Assembly: GCF_963678975.1 (NCBI RefSeq)
Contig: NC_089272.1
Coordinates: forward strand, 59,594,574-59,658,573
Length of the DNA: 64,000 bases
Direction of reading: 5' to 3'
From: Dysidea avara
Lineage: Eukaryota; Porifera; Demospongiae; Dictyoceratida; Dysideidae
Part shown: positions 36,280-49,500 of the stretch, one piece after another
Layout of the letters: every line of letters starts with the position of its first letter
How positions within the stretch are numbered: position 1 is the first letter of the stretch
Made by a program: the position numbers and the translations under genes
Notes under the pieces: generated by a model
Seen by the model: only the letters and a program-made list of their open reading frames with translations
Told to the model about the DNA's origin: nothing
The model's database searches: none

Positions 36280-39200
36280 TTAAACTGGATCATTGTAATA
36301 AGCACTGACAGGTCTCAGATGCTGGTCTTTTTTCTTTTTTCGTCTACCGTCTAAAGAGGATGAAGGGCTAGTATTTGCACTTGTTAGATCCAGTGGGTAC
36401 AGCCCTAAGGCACTTTTTGGTCTCACAATGGGATGTTCATCATCGTCTCTGTCTAGCTCTTCCTGTGATTGTGGCGTACACTTGCTAACAGTCATCCTTC
36501 GAAAGTTTTGTACCCCACCAGGATATGGAGTGGAATAAACAAAACCATCCCTCTCTGGTACAAAGTCCTGTGTGGCAAGTGAATCCTCTTGAAGTTGTGA
36601 ATCTGGTCTGGCTGCAGCTGGCTTTTTTGCAGCAGGTGGATTTGTAGAATCATCAGGAGGGTTGATTGCATCAACAAAGACGGTTGATTCTCTTCCAACC
36701 GGAGACAAGCCATCTATAATATGTGAGTAATGGTCAGCACTATCACTCTTAGTTCGTTGGCTATCTGTAGGAGGTTTATCATCTGGAGTAGTGTGATGAA
36801 TTTGCCTTTGTCGTTTATGCTGCCGAGCCATTTTCCTGGCTGTACTTTCTTCAGTGTGTGTGCTGTAAAATGGATGAACAGCATTTGGTTGAGAAACAGA
36901 CTTCACTAACATTTTGTTTTTCCTAGTAGAGGTGTTTGGAGCTTTGTTCATTCTGCTAGTGGAAGGTTTTGGTATAGTGCGAATAACACCATCTGGGGGT
37001 GAATCTGGTACAGCATCAACCACGGTGGAGTAGTCATCAAACTCATTCGAACCTCTGACATCCTGTGAGCCATGGGTACTTTCTGATTTACGTACATTTT
37101 GTGAAGTTTGAATAACATCTTGTGAACGATAGACATCCAGTGAATACTTGGTATCCTGTGAATTACGGATCCCACTGTCAGCTGTGACAGCATCATGGTC
37201 AGAAATTGGGAAATACTCAAGTGGAACACTACAATGAAATGTAACATCATGTACACATAGAACAAATTAAATAAACTGTACAAAGGTATGATGTCACTAC
37301 TTAAGCACTGTTAGAAATAATGCACATGAAAATAAGCCTACATTATTATACAGAAATTCAGTGCCACGTCCAGCTAAATTGAAAACTTGATTTGTTTGGC
37401 ACACAACCAAATACGCAAACAGTATTTTAACTATTGTAGTATTATTGTAGTAAGGTATTTTCTGATAGTCTTGTTCACAGTATTCATCTTGTGGGCTTTA
37501 TAACAATTTTTTATTTTAGTATCAGTATAGGCGATAGGTAAATTGAATGAAGTTGTCATATGAAAATTTGTTAAGATTTATTTCATATCATGTTTTAAAA
37601 CTCATGTAAACATTAATTTACTGACATGATTTCACATTATAGATTGTACCCTATATGTGATGGCTGACCTTGATGGTCTACGATCATAACCTGCACCATG
37701 GAAAGGGTGTCTGTTAGCATCAACATGACAGTCAACTATCCCTCCTCTCTTTGGTCTGTTGTACTTAATCTGACGTCCTGAAAAGAGAATGAGATATTTA
37801 TCCACATGTCCATAAATATACAGCATAAATTATATCATATGTGCATAGGACTAGCGGTGAAAGGTGATCACTATTGATGATCCAGCTTACCCACTGATCT
37901 GAATGGTAACGTGGATTGAACCCAAATCTGACCTGGTTGTAACCCAGTTTAATAAAAGCAGAGGTATGACTTAGATTTTGACATCATATACTTTAGGACA
38001 CAATGTTGTATGCAAGACACCTGCATTTATACCACAAATTATATACACAGCTTGTAGAGCCATTACACTGGAGGAAGGATTGTTTGTGAATATCAAATGA
38101 ATAGTTACTAACACAAAGTGTTAAAATTGGTCCACGTAGCAGGTAGAAACCCACATGATTCTCATGGCTTCATATATGCCTACAAAGAGTGTGCTGTACA
38201 ATCCTGATAGGTAGGCGCGTACATAATATGCTACATGCGTACAAACAGCAACACACACTCAGAGCATGGTCGGCTGGGTGTGTGTTGCTGTTGCTGTGCT
38301 GGATGACCAAACACAGTTTCAACCATTCATAGGACTACCAGCAAATGAACTACAGGCCATTGCATAACATTAAACTGTCACATGAAATGCCATCACGCAG
38401 GTACACAGTTATAAATTGGTGCAATTCATTGTACAATTGTATACAAGGTTATTCAGCAACCAGATACATGGCACAACCTGATACATGGCACAACCAGATA
38501 CATGGCACAACCTGATACATGGCACAACCAGATACATGGCACAACCAGATACATGGCACAACCAGATACATGGCACAACCTGATACATGGCACAACCTGA
38601 TACATGGCACAACCTGATACATGGCACAACCAGATACATGGCACATTAAAATACAAAATATGTATCTAAGAAACTTTGATGAAATTGTCAAATATTTCCC
38701 TCTTAAAATTTTTACATTAAATTTATTTTAGTGCATTCTGTAATACAACCACTGAAAGTAATGCTGTACTGTGTTGTCTAATTCATCAAAATTACTGCAT
38801 AATTTTTTTTGCACTATACTATACAGGAGAAACTTCAAATTCTTGAAATACCACATCCTTTTAACATACAGCTTGGCTGTTTTGGATTACATAAAATTAT
38901 CACCAGCAACTTTGGTTTCTACTCTGATCTCATAACATGATCCCAAGAAGAGCATTTGAGTAGTTTCAATTTTCTGACAGATAACATAATCCATGTTGTA
39001 ACCTCATGGCAAAGCTATCTCCTTTCTCATTACCATAATGTGTTGATGCTGCATGTGTTGTCAGGGACTCATACATGCATGGTGAAATTCTGTCGGGAAG
39101 ATACCTGATAAATGGCACAGTGATCACAAATTTAGCAGGAAATTGTACATTATAGGCACACAGGTAGTTCCCATGTTATTATTATTATTATGATCTAAAC

Positions 39201-42200
39201 ATGTATTTCGACATCATGAAACACATTTGGTTTATGTTTTCAAACAGATTCAGATTTAATCAGGATATTTCAAAACAACAGATATATGGCTATCAGAATT
39301 GTGAAGCAATTCCTTGCAATAAAGTACTCTTATCCGGATTACTCTTCCAGGTAATGTTTTGTCTGAGTAGTAAAACATCTGGCTGGATCACATGTGATAA
39401 TCAACTACTCACACTCAACAGCACTTATACGTACCCACAAGGTTTCAGAATGAGCTGGTGAAATGAGTTAAATCAGACTACAATATGAGTTGTAATCGAG
39501 TCACCCAGCACTTTCATCATAGTAGTCATTGTGGATTAGACATTACAAGCACTATCTTAGAAAGAGAGAGCACAGACATGTGAAGTATATTTCAAGTGGA
39601 TTGAGGGTGAGATATGGATCCCAACCACCAGATCAGTGGGTCATCTGCATTCGGTCTCAACCAAAGGAATGCTTAACAGTTTTAGCCTTTAAATACTTTA
39701 CATTACAGAGCACAACCTTAATCTGTATACAGCTGCTTAATTAAACAGGCACAATTACCATATCTCCTTGTATAAAAGCCACATTTGATTAAACGCCTGT
39801 CTCGATTATAAGCCAGGGATTTTCCAGCACCTTTGGAAATTAAATGCCTGGCCTCAAATAGAGGCCCAGGCCATTACTTGAGTCTACTGTTAATGGTTTT
39901 AATTGCTTCTCTTGTTGCTGCTTCTTCTTCATACTTGAGTTTAGAGCCTTCTGAGGAATGGAGGTACTATGAGTGATCATGTGAGTAGTCCGGGCAACTC
40001 CACATGTATACAGATATGTATGAATATTTTCAAACCATTTTAAACCTTGCCTATATATTCAACACGGTGTATCATCACTGTTTTCTATGCTTACCAGCCA
40101 TTACAGTATTTCCATTCTACCATCACCTGAACTGATTCGCCAGGCATCAGTCGGACCAATCAAAAATAAATTCCCGGTTTCAAATAAAGGCCCTATTCAT
40201 TTACAGGCTGGGTCAAAAATGCTGATAAGGAAATAAAAGCCCAGGCTTTTATATGAAGAAATACAGTACTAATGCAGTACTGTACAGCAGGTTATATTAA
40301 TGGAGGTCAAAATTTGCTATCTTACAAAAAAAAGGCTGAAATTATATTTCCAAAGTGAATAGTAAAATTGCAATGTTACAGTGTGTAGACGTATCGATAT
40401 AATATATTGCCTCTGGTGTATCACAATACGGTGATATATTGCACGATACAAAGTGGAGTCTAAACAATGGTCTAGGTCATTTTTTAACTATTTTTTTCTG
40501 AGAAACATTACATACTATTCAGTTTAACCACAATATACAATAATTTGATTGTCAGCCATATTAACAAGCCACGATATGTGACCGGATTTGCAAAAAGGGG
40601 TCTTCCACACACATCCAATTCTATGAATTTGATTGTCAAAACAGATACAAACCTCACGTTTTCTCCATCAATTACCCTATGTTGGTTCTCACTACAGCCC
40701 AAATTTAAAGTCAATATCTTATTGTAATTTGAAATTATGAATCATCAAAGTTGGTATATTGGATGTGTGTGGAAGACCCCTTTTCGCAAATCTGGTCACA
40801 CAATGCAGATACATCATGATACGCAATATATTGATATGGTTTGACTGTGTATTGACACAGCGATATTACACTAAAATTTGCTATAGTATCTGAAGAAATA
40901 TGTAGCATTACAGAGAAATCGTTCATTGCTTACAGATTTAGTGATTGCAGAAATTTATGCTACGGTGCTATTGGCTACTTGGCAAATATTGAACTTTGTA
41001 CGTATGACACACTGCATGCATGCTAAGAATGATGACACATATTGAATTTATTGGTTAATAATCAATACATTACACGCCCCAAAATATGTAAAATGCTTAA
41101 AATGGTGTAAAAACACAGTAATTATCGTGTATTTTTGAAGCGCCCACAACATTATTTAGTGGTACCCACAAAAAACGGTCTGTTAATTACTCACATACCT
41201 CTAAGGAATACTCCACCTTACATGGGCCTAGCACAGTTTCTGACCCCAGTTTGTCACTTTGCCCAATGCATAATGTATTGTGGGATTCACTTGTTACCAA
41301 GACTATTAATTCACGTTAAACTAATTAGTCTAAACACAAAATACAGTCTGGAACATTGTGTACATAAAAATACACAAAATTAATATCAAGTCTTTCAATA
41401 TTATATTCCTTCTGCAATAAGCTAGAACACAGATATCCACATTAAAACAACTAGCTAGCTACATAGCTTGTTTTGTTCACTATAGCACTTAAAAAGAAGT
41501 GTCTTTAAAATCTGGGCCTAAAAGATCTGACAAATCCTATTATGTGATCAGCCGTACTTAATAGTACTGTGCAAAAACTTTCTAAAAGTGTTCAGATATT
41601 AGCCAGAAATGGTCGGAAAATGGCAGATGTCTGATCATAATTTCAGACTCTGAAACTTGATACATACCGTACCAATCACTGTGAAAACTTTGCATTATGC
41701 ATTTTATAGGCTGCTCTACAGAATCAATCACTATTGGTACATAGGAGACAGAATTACATTATGTATGTCACATCCTCTGGGTAGACAGTGGTATGGTTGA
41801 CATCATAAGAATGTAATAATATTGATCATTCACAGAACTACATATGGTGCACTTTTATATATGAGATCACTTTGAGAATATTCATTGACATATAATCTTT
41901 ATAGGTTACAATATTGTGACAGCTATCATACTGACCTAATACGTAACATGTTTTATTTATGGCACAAACAAAAGCCGAATCATATTAAAATGCATGACAG
42001 GAAATAGTGACAGGAAATAGTGACAGAAGAAACCAAGAAACCATTGATGATTAAGAAAGGCACACATAATCTATTGACTTCAAAAAACGTTCCATAAAGA
42101 AGTAGCTACGTACAATAGTAACAATGTTATTGTGTATGAAAGTGTATTCATATTGAATAGCTATTTTAACGATAGCTACATGAAACAATAACAACACACG

Positions 42201-43323
42201 TTTTAGCTACATAATATGTTACGATTTCAGCTTGGAAATTTATGCAACAAGAAGTGCAATAACAATTCTATTACTCCAGCTAAAATACCTGCTGTCTTTA
42301 AAAACAATTTAAGGGTATATATGTTGAGGACTGTAAAGGCAGTTCTAATGGAATGGCAAGTGTTGCTATGGTAAAGTGCACAAATATTAACTAATCGAAT
42401 TCCCCCAACTTTAATTAGTTAAAAATAAATACAAATATTCTCAAAACATTAATTAACTGTATTACGTACAAAGGCACAGAGTATCTACAACAACTTATAC
42501 AAATAATAATTACAGCTGCCACTCACTTAGGTCACGTATTCTTGTAAACAAGTAGTACCATGTACACGTCAGCATACAAAATAACAATAGGTTGATGATC
42601 AGTAATACCCCTAGCAGTGTCCATGTTAACCTCGCAGTATTGTCCACTTTACAACTCTCATCTGTGCATTGCGACTGGGCGGCAACTGTGTCAGTAATAT
42701 AAGCATTCAAAGTAGTTACAAACCTTTAATTTGTTAGGATACCTACACACTAGTACTGTAGGTCAAAGGGTATGTGTAGGCCTTGACAAAGTAGTGCAGC
42801 TGCCTGCCCTATATACAGTATATAGATATATTCAACTTGCAAATGCAGGACCCAGCCATACAAAACTTTTCCTGTCACAGTTCAGTTGCTGCGTGAGTAT
42901 ACCGATATATCCCAGGTCTGACTATACTCTGGCTGGGCAATGAAAGATGGCAAAGTGTCTAGTGGTAGTTAATTTGTTACCCTTTGATGTCAAGGAAATA
43001 TTTGGGTGTGTAAATTGTCAGACCTGCTCAGAGCTAATGTAGCTAAAGCTAATTTATAAGCTGTTCAACGATTAATGATCAGCTTAACTTAATACTCAAA
43101 GGGCCCATAACCGTCCAATGTGTGAATGAGTTTTACTATACGTAGCTACGTGACTAACCAAGTTAGCTAGCTATGTATGCATACCCATGAAACCTGATAT
43201 CGGCAACATGTGCCGCCGTGTAGCTGGTACTAACGTGTAGTCTCTTGAAAGTGTGTGGTTTAAACGCTAACCTTGTTCAACTGCAGCAGCCAACAGTAGC
43301 AGACTTGTCGGACACACTCCCAT
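36280..43323 (-). CDS. Four-exon type I membrane protein with SQD-repeat tail
   Basis: Assembled from splice sites and phase: exon 1 43323-43272 (MGVCPTSLLLLAAAVEQ, donor AAG|gttagc), exon 2 42685-42527 (acceptor gacacag, donor CTAA|gtgagt), exon 3 37777-37669 (acceptor cttttcag, donor AAG|gtcagc), exon 4 37228-36280 (acceptor cattgtag). Phases 1, 1 and 2 match at every junction; total 422 residues. Order: signal peptide; ectodomain of about 20 residues with two Cys (SQCTDESCKVDN); one membrane helix around LLGVLLIINLLLFCMLTC; basic juxtamembrane IRDLRRQIKYNRPKRGG; cytoplasmic tail of about 330 residues with SQD-type repeats (NSQDTK, RSQDVI, TSQNVR, GSQDVR), proline- and serine-rich low-complexity stretches, and a basic end (GRRKKKKDQHLRPVSAYYND). 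No known family is recognised. The larger introns carry a 17-bp minisatellite and MITEs. The gene lies 211 bp downstream of alpha-tubulin T1 on the same strand. Confidence 0.7.
38458..38644. repeat. 17-bp minisatellite, 11 copies
   Basis: Exactly 11 units of AACCWGATACATGGCAC (187 bp), differing mainly at the W position. It lies in intron 2 of the membrane-protein gene. Because 17 is not a multiple of 3 it gives open frames in all three minus-strand phases, which are artefacts. Confidence 0.95.
39756..40268. mobile_element. MITE-like repeat, TACNGTATWTC ends
   Basis: Inverted ends TACCATATCTCCTTGTATAA and, at 40243-40268, the inverse of TACTGTATTTCTTCATATAA, both followed by AAGCC. The interior has ATAAAAGCC and related words in both orientations. 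Non-coding, in intron 2 of the membrane-protein gene. Superfamily not assigned. Confidence 0.55.
40577..40800. mobile_element. Short MITE, TGTGACC ends
   Basis: 224 bp with about 45-bp inverted ends: TGTGACCGGATTTGCAAAAA at 40577 followed by GGGGTCTTCCACACACATCC, mirrored at 40758-40800. Non-coding; the two small open frames across it mirror each other. No target duplication is clear. Confidence 0.7.
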
Positions 43324-43533
43324 TCCCAGAAGCCTTACGGATGGTGAAGAGCGCTATTAATACACTTACAGCATCAAGAGCAGCTTTATAGTCACGTTAG
43401 CTGACAACACGTCGTCATTTTTTCAAGTGCCGCATGCTTTGTTGTGAAGGCAGCGTTCCAGGTACTGCCTATACTGACCTTAACTAGCTGTTATACCATT
43501 TATGTGCATATATGAATATATTTATAAAAACAT

Positions 43534-46500
43534 TCAACTGTCATATGAATCATCATCATCTGTGTCTGTAATAGTCACACTAGTTATATCATTGTAGTCT
43601 TTCTCAAGGAAGGCTAGATCTTCACGAGCCTCAGAGAATTCACCTTCCTCCATACCTTCTTTGATGTACCAATGTATGAAGGCTCGCTTGGCACACAATA
43701 AGTCAAATTTGTGATTAAGACGAGACCATGCTGCAACAATGGCAGTGTTATTTGTCAGTGAACAAACTGAACGCTTTAGTTTGGGCATGTTCTCACTGGG
43801 GATCACTGTGGGAGATTGGTAGTTGATTCCAACTTTGAAACCAGTGGGACACCAGTCTACAAAATGAACTGAATGCTGAGATTTAACAAAATCAATGGCT
43901 TCATTCACATCCTTAGGTGTCACGTCACCTTGGTAGAGCAAACAGCTGGCTATGTATTTGCCGTCACGAGGGTCACACTTCACCATCTGATTGGCTGGTT
44001 CAAAACAAGCCTTTGTGATGTCAAACACGTTCAGCTGCTCATGGTAACTTTTCTCTACTGATATCAATGGTGCAAATGAGACCAGAGGAAAGTGGATACG
44101 AGGATAGGGTACAAGGTTAGTTTGGAACTCAGCAAGACTGGTATTCAGAGCACCATCAAACCTTAATGAAGCAGTGATTGAGGACACCACCTGAGCAATC
44201 AAATAGTTTAAATTTTTGTATGTAGGGCGTTCCATGCCCAAACAGCGATGACATGCACGATACAATGCCTCGTTATCAAAAACAAATGAACAATCACAGC
44301 ACTCCATTGTAGCATGAGCAGTTAGAACAGAATTGTAGGGTTCAACAATTGAAGTGGAGACACGAGGAGCTGGGTATATGGCAAACTCCAACATTGGCTT
44401 CTTTCTGTAGTCACAAGTAAGCCTCTCCATCAACAGGGAGGTAAAACCAGACCCAGTACCTCCACCTAAGGAGTGGAAAATGAGAAAACCTTGTAATCCA
44501 GTACACTGGTCAGCCTGGAACAATACACCATCACAGATAATATAGTACACATTTTGTCTTACCAGTTTACGAATTCTGCTCATGACCAGTTCAATTAGTG
44601 TCTTCCCAACAGTGTAGTAACCACGAGCATAATTGTTAGCAGCATCTTCTTTACCAGTGATGAGTTGTTCAGGGTGGAACAACTGATGGTAGGTGCCAGT
44701 CCTCACCTCATCTGTGAAATAAGAATAATCACTAAAGTTGTATAAATATGCGCATTAATGTAACCATATATAGAAGACAAAGTTTAGAATGTCAAACAAT
44801 ATTAAATTAAATTTTGTTTTATTAAAAGTGCATTGAAGGAAATGTGAGATACGAGCTTTTTATGTACATCACCTTGGAAAGATTGTTTTCCTCCCTGATT
44901 TTGACTTTGTGGTCGAGACAAGGGATACAGTACCCTTCTATGAATTCTCCTGTTTATGGAGAACATGATAGTACAAGATTCAACTCCATATATTATCGTA
45001 TTTGTAAGCTACAATTGATTTATTAGAAGCCTGCAATTTATTTCCCCAATAGTTGCTATACAAATCGATATTTGCAGTTACTGTATTTCGTAGTGCTGAA
45101 ATTCTTTAGCATATGAAGTACGTATGGCTGGAACAAATGTACAAATACATGCTTCTTTTGAAAATGTTACCGAAGTTTCGAAGAAAGCTTTGATACAAAC
45201 GTCATGTCAACAACTAGTGAACACAATTGTTGGTACACTGTAGTAGTACAAACACTTTGTTATAAATCCAGTATAACCATTGTTTAAACTATAACAAACA
45301 CATAAATTCCAGTTTACATAAGGAGTGACAATACTTGTGCAACTGGTTTAACATGTTAGTATCCATGGTAGCAAATCTTGGTGGGGTAAAGCAGCATCCG
45401 AATGTTAACTTGTCTCAGCTCTAACTGAAACTTTAACAGAGAATGACCTCTATCCGAAATGACGTCACGGAATAAAATGGCTGCTAATAGTGGGGGGACT
45501 TAAATATTTTCGAGTACAGGCACCTATGGAGAAAATTTTTTGATCGATCATATTTCTGCTGAGATAGAAGATACGGAGCTCTAACTATCAGGTATGGTTA
45601 TAAATAATATAAGGATGAACTTACACTATAGTCGAAATCTACAATCAAAAAGCTTCCAAAAGATGCATAAATGATTCATTCAAATGTCTTATAACCATAC
45701 CTGTTGGCTGTAGCTCCGTATCTCTTTTCTCGGCTGAAATATGACCGATTAAAATTTTTTCTCCATAGGCGTCTGTACTCGAAAATATTAAAGTCCCCCA
45801 CTATTGGCGGCCATTTTATGTTTGTGATGTCATTTCGGATAGAGGTCATTCCCTTAGCTATGCAGATACTAGAAAAATACAAATTCAAAAATGCGCAATT
45901 ACAATATGCCACAGATCCTGTTGCATATATTTACTAGTTGGTATATACATATTTACAATTTGTCAAATTCACCTAATTTTATCATTTATCTCACATGTAA
46001 AGTATAACAGGAAATCAAATATTGAAAATTCATTGAAATGTAGCAGCAGATATTACATTACAGAGTGAACAAATGAAAACATATTCATGTTGTTAAATTT
46101 CATTAAGTCCTTCTATGAAAACCTCTCTTAATTAGTGGCCATTTTGTTATCATAGTATATTAGCAGCTACCCCTTTAATAAGATCACCTCATTATAGTGA
46201 CTGTGTTACAAATAAGTCCCAAACATAGCTAATGTGTACTTCATGACCTCATTAATAAGACCACCTCATTATAGTGACCATGTCAAGTAGGTCCCAAACA
46301 TAGCTAAGGTGTACATCATGACCTCATTAATAAGACCACCTCATTATAGTGACCATGTCAAGTAGGTCCCAAACATAGCTAAGGTGTACATTATGACCTC
46401 ATTAATAAGACCACCTCATTATAGTGACCATGTCAAGTAGGTCCCAAACATAGCTAAGGTGTACATTATGACCTCATTAATAAGACCACCTCATTATAGT

Positions 46501-49500
46501 GACCATGTCAAGTAGGTCCCAAACATAGCTAAGGTGTACATTATGACCTCATTAATAAGACCACCTCATTATAGTGACCATGTCAAGTAGGTACCAAACA
46601 TAGCTAATGTGTACTATGACCTCATTATAGTGACCAAGTTAAGAGTAAGTGCTAAGCATACCACATAACAGGTTACTTTTGAAGGAGATATATTTTCGAA
46701 TTGCGAAGGTTCTATGAAAATTTAACTCTCCGAAAAATTTAGATATGGTTAATCTGCTAAGCCTGGAACTCGTTCAGTGCTCAGTCTCTACTATGTGTGA
46801 ACCCATGCTACAGAAGTGTGTAACTGCTGAACCAGGGGCGCATGCAGGAATTTTGAAAAGGAGTTTGCTTTTCCACTTCAGCTAAGTGACTGTTATATTA
46901 GAGTAGTTTAATTTCCTGACTGCTTTATTGGAACATTTTGATCTTTTAACTAAAATCATAAGCTATAAGCAAGAGTTCATAATATTAGAAGATACTGTAT
47001 TTATGAACTCTTGCTATAAGTGTTGCTATTGTGTGAGAAACTAATGTATTTAACTAAGATAAAAATTTACAATGCATCCTGTTCCATGATAGATTCCAGA
47101 TTCTGGAAACCTGAGGTTTCAATTTCTTAATGTTTCAAGTAGTATGTAAAATCCAAAGGGATTTCCCGAAACCCCTGGAAACCCCCCTCAGTACGTCCCT
47201 GTGAACTACAATTACAATTGTCATGGCTTTGCATTGTTATTTTCAAGCCTATTGCTAGTAAGGCAACTGGACCCTAAAGCTACCTGAGATGTCACTCGGC
47301 TTAAGATTTCGCTCTGCACATGGACATGTGCAACGATTCACTCTCTCATAGTTTCAGTCTTGTCTGCAAAACAAAATTTTCCCTAGCATAATGGTCCATG
47401 TTTCATTGTAGACAAAGCTATGACCCTTTATCATTTTGTATTGTTACACATGGCCACCATCTTGACAATAAAATCTGCTATGCACTACCAAAATTATTTT
47501 CATTGGTGCTATGCACGACATTTGAGCATTTCAAAACAAATCTTACAAAATTAACTTTACCAGCTGCTCTTCAAAACCTTCCCTTTCGAAATTAACATTA
47601 TCTGAACGAATGTGTACTTCATGACCTCATTATAGTGACCATGTCAAGTAGGTTCCAAACATAGTTAAGGTGTACTTCATGACCTCATTAATAAGACCAC
47701 CTCATTATAGTGACCATGTCAAGTAGGTCCCAAACATAGCTAAGGTGTACTTCATCACCTCATTAATAAGACCACCTCATTATAGTGACCATGTCAAGTA
47801 GGTCCCAAATATAGCTAAGGTATACATCATGACCTCATTAATAAGACCACCTCATTATAGTGACCATGTCAAGTAGGTCCCAAATATAGCTAAGGTATAC
47901 ATCATGACCTCATTAATAAGACCACCTCATTATAGTGACCATGTCAAGTAGGTCCCAAATATAGCTAAGGTATACTTCATGACCTCATTAATAAGACCAT
48001 TTTACTGTTGTGAATATGCCCAAAATAGTGCAGAAGTGTATTTTCTAGCGTCTGAACAAAGTGAAAGAGCAGGAAAATAAGCTCCCACATGAATGGGGTG
48101 TGGTATTGCGTCATGTCATCACGTGACGCAAGGGTATTTATATGTGTGTAGTGTGCATTATATTCAATCTATGCCACGTGTACAACGTAAGTAGGTTGGC
48201 CCCCTCCCTCCCTCCCTTATTTTCCTTAACAGATTGTTAGGTAGATGATGATGAATTGGATGGAAAGATTATGGACTTGATTGTGATTGGACACAACTTG
48301 TTTTTAGATTTGTCACGTGTTTTATGCATACATTGGGGTGGCGCTCTTTTTGGGTTTTTCCCTGGTGGTTAAAAAAAAAAAAAAGCCACCAGGTTTTTCC
48401 TAGAGTAGTCTTGGGCTGGACTGCTATGAATTTTTTTGTTAGTTTATTATGAATTTGCAAGCCCCTACCCCATTTTTATTCCAAGTTTTCATTGTATAGT
48501 AGGAATTGTCGATTGTGTGTGAGATGTAATCAGTTGTTAATAATGACAGCCAACCCCTAGTGGTGGCACAACCCAGTTAATCATATGGTAACTGCATGTG
48601 TTGGGGTGTAAGGATACAAGTGTTGTGGGAGATGAGTATTCCGATATGTGATTATTCAGTTGGCATGACGTTATTGAATTTTTGCGTAAGCTACGCTGAG
48701 ATAGATGAAGCCAAGCTTAAACGTTAACGTATTTTACAAATAGCTGTCAGACTTAACCTTACTCCCTAACAAAGGTTTCAATACAAATACATGTACATGC
48801 TTAAAGGAATTGAATATCCGGTCATGTTGTTCACAAAATAAATACTGTTGCTATTTTTCAGCACTACCCCAAATAGTGCTGAGCAGTTTTGATACCTGAA
48901 AGATGATATGATATTGTTACTTGATATTGCAGTATAACTATACCTACCTTACCATTTTAGACCCCACTACTAGAGTCACATACAAAAATACAGTCTCTAA
49001 ACATTTTTCTCAAAGCTGTGTTAGTAAGCTTATCAGTCCATATCCTTTAAAAACTACTGTTTTTAAAATCCATGGTATTGCGGTGTTATAGATTTAGACG
49101 GTATCAAAACAGATACCGCGATTTAACTAAATACTTAGTATATTGCACAGCACTACACATAGCTAAGAATAATTTTAATGATCTCAGTAACACCAAGTTG
49201 CATGAAATTATATGTTCCAACATAGATCATTTACACCCCCGGGATAGGAATCTCCACATACTTGCTGTACTTACATGCTGGACTATCTGCACAGTTAATT
49301 GGTGTTAACCGGGAGGAGAAAAGTCTGATCCATTGTTCTGTAGTGAATTTCGTGTTATTTGATACAGCAACTTGTTCTTTACTTTGAATAAGGCGGAAAG
49401 GTGATTGTGGATGCAAAAAAGTGACAAAACTCGCTGACAGACTTAAGCAATTAAAACTATGGCTAGCTGTAAGTCTTGAATTGTTCACTCTAGGAGCGTC

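Noticed and set aside
38409-38691. Three overlapping open frames rich in CHVSGCAMY
   Set aside because: Translation of the 17-bp minisatellite; a 17-bp unit is open in all phases by construction.
42510-42710. Stand-alone 66-residue membrane protein
   Set aside because: Its stop lies just beyond a strong gtgagt donor, and the upstream signal exon and downstream exons fit in phase, so it is one exon of a larger gene.
45676-45937. Overlapping 77- and 78-codon frames on opposite strands
   Set aside because: Both lie across a palindromic MITE and mirror each other.
46172-47999. CRISPR-like array
   Set aside because: Units are contiguous 75-bp tandem repeats without unique spacers, in a eukaryotic genome.
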